This document shows, piece by piece, positions 6,284 to 6,789 of a stretch of DNA of 6,789 bases; the first letter of the stretch is position 1, and each line of letters begins with the position of its first letter. Made by a program: the position numbers and the translations under genes. The DNA is taken from positions 1-6,789 of the forward strand of contig JAKPKF010000025.1 of assembly GCA_029553845.1 (NCBI GenBank), given 5' to 3'. The notes below the pieces were generated by a model. The model saw only the letters and a list, made by a program, of their open reading frames with translations, made no database searches and was not told where the DNA came from. The DNA is from a bacterium. GTDB lineage: Bacteria; Patescibacteria; Dojkabacteria; SC72.

Positions 6284-6789
6284 TTTTTTGTCTCTGAATT
6301 TACCTCAATTCTTTTTTTAAGGAGAACCGTCTTCTTGTTCTTACCATCATTGATGATTATTCTTACTGCAGTATCTCCATTTGAGTTTGAGATATATTTT
6401 TTAAGTGCAGCAATCTCTTCTTCTGTGTGTATTGGTTTAATTCTAAATGTTACACCATCAAAGGATGTTGTACGTTTATCATCCTCCACATATCTGGCTT
6501 TTTCAACAACTAAGCTTTTATCTCCATCTCTTACATTTATTTTAGCTGCAATGAGGATTGGTTTGTTCTCTACAAGATTCTCTTTCATCTCTTGGTAAGT
6601 TCTTGGAAATATTACAGCATCACTACTACCTGTTTTGTCTTCTATCATTAGAAATGCCATAACCTCACCTTTTCGTGTAGTTATTTTTCTGATTTTGTTA
6701 ACCATTACTCCAAGGATAACTAGTTCATGGTTTTTCTTTTCAAGAGCTTCTCGCAGAGATATACAGTTTTTGGATTCAAAAAATTCTTC
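6265..6789 (-). CDS. dnaE: DNA polymerase III alpha subunit, C-terminal end (5' part cut by window)
   Basis: The reading frame is open from the right edge and ends at TAA (6267-6265), giving the last 174 residues of a protein that normally exceeds 1,000. An OB fold is recognisable in about residues 22-95 of the fragment: LGVMVNKIRKITTRKGEVMAF, then EDKTGSSDAVIFPRTYQEMK, the signature of the DnaE OB domain that binds single-stranded template. The last 65 or so residues (DGVTFRIKPIHTEEEIAALK, then a GDTAVRIIIND turn, ending WLKKF) match the terminal alpha/beta domain of DnaE, a region linked in other bacteria to the clamp and tau. DnaE is the replicative polymerase catalytic subunit; its catalytic part is outside the window. 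An internal Met at 6705 would give a shorter ORF but is not a real start, since homologous sequence continues upstream of it. uvrC follows with a 19-bp overlap. Confidence 0.93.
   Translation of the reverse strand, partial: EEFFESKNCISLREALEKKNHELVILGVMVNKIRKITTRKGEVMAFLMIEDKTGSSDAVIFPRTYQEMKENLVENKPILIAAKINVRDGDKSLVVEKARYVEDDKRTTSFDGVTFRIKPIHTEEEIAALKKYISNSNGDTAVRIIINDGKNKKTVLLKKRIEVNSETKKWLKKF

Noticed and set aside
5832..6320. Plus-strand ORF of 162 codons
   Set aside because: It is antisense to the conserved GIY-YIG and cysteine-rich part of uvrC and the end of dnaE. Its Phe/Leu-rich product is what the complement of Lys/Glu-rich codons gives.
6265..6705. Independent 146-residue OB-fold protein starting at Met 6705
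   Set aside because: The frame stays open to the window edge and the upstream residues (LGVMVNK) continue the DnaE OB domain, so this is the tail of dnaE.
1..6789. Recoded UGA, as in some CPR lineages
   Set aside because: All conserved genes read through without in-frame TGA, so nothing here calls for an alternative code.

Overview
The window is compact, AT-rich bacterial chromosome carrying housekeeping DNA replication and repair genes. There is no mobile element, CRISPR array or gene-free stretch over 300 bases. All genes read through with the standard code (no in-frame TGA). Very short or overlapping gene junctions, a shortened UvrC, no convincing Shine-Dalgarno sites, and three starts that look leaderless suggest a streamlined genome such as a Patescibacteria/CPR lineage. 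That placement is inference; an AT-rich member of another phylum cannot be excluded.

Layout from left to right: mutL (minus, its 3' end beyond base 1) and uvrB (plus) diverge from a 42-bp intergenic region. Each has an extended -10 element (TGNTAAAAT) placed so that transcription should begin on the A of the start codon. The two promoters are near mirror images. uvrB is followed by a short gap opposite a doubtful 41-codon minus-strand ORF, then by tRNA-Gln(UUG) on the minus strand. The tRNA promoter sits back to back with that of a plus-strand gene for a single-pass membrane protein of unknown function. A perfect 6+6 bp palindrome lies between those two promoters. The membrane-protein gene converges on and overlaps by 11 bp the 3' end of uvrC (minus). 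uvrC in turn overlaps by 19 bp the 3' end of dnaE (minus), whose 5' part lies beyond the right edge.

How the genes work together: UvrB (damage verification and loading) and UvrC (dual incision) are two of the three core nucleotide-excision-repair proteins; UvrA is not in the window. MutL, which carries the endonuclease motif, acts in mismatch repair. DnaE is the polymerase III alpha subunit, which resynthesises DNA. The shared mutL/uvrB control region and the overlapping dnaE-uvrC pair would tie mismatch repair to excision repair, and replication to incision.

The most unusual points are the mirror-image leaderless promoter pair, a UvrC that lacks roughly 120 residues between its UVR and RNase H-like domains and has an altered cysteine cluster, and the unknown membrane protein. 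I see no clearly new multi-gene system.
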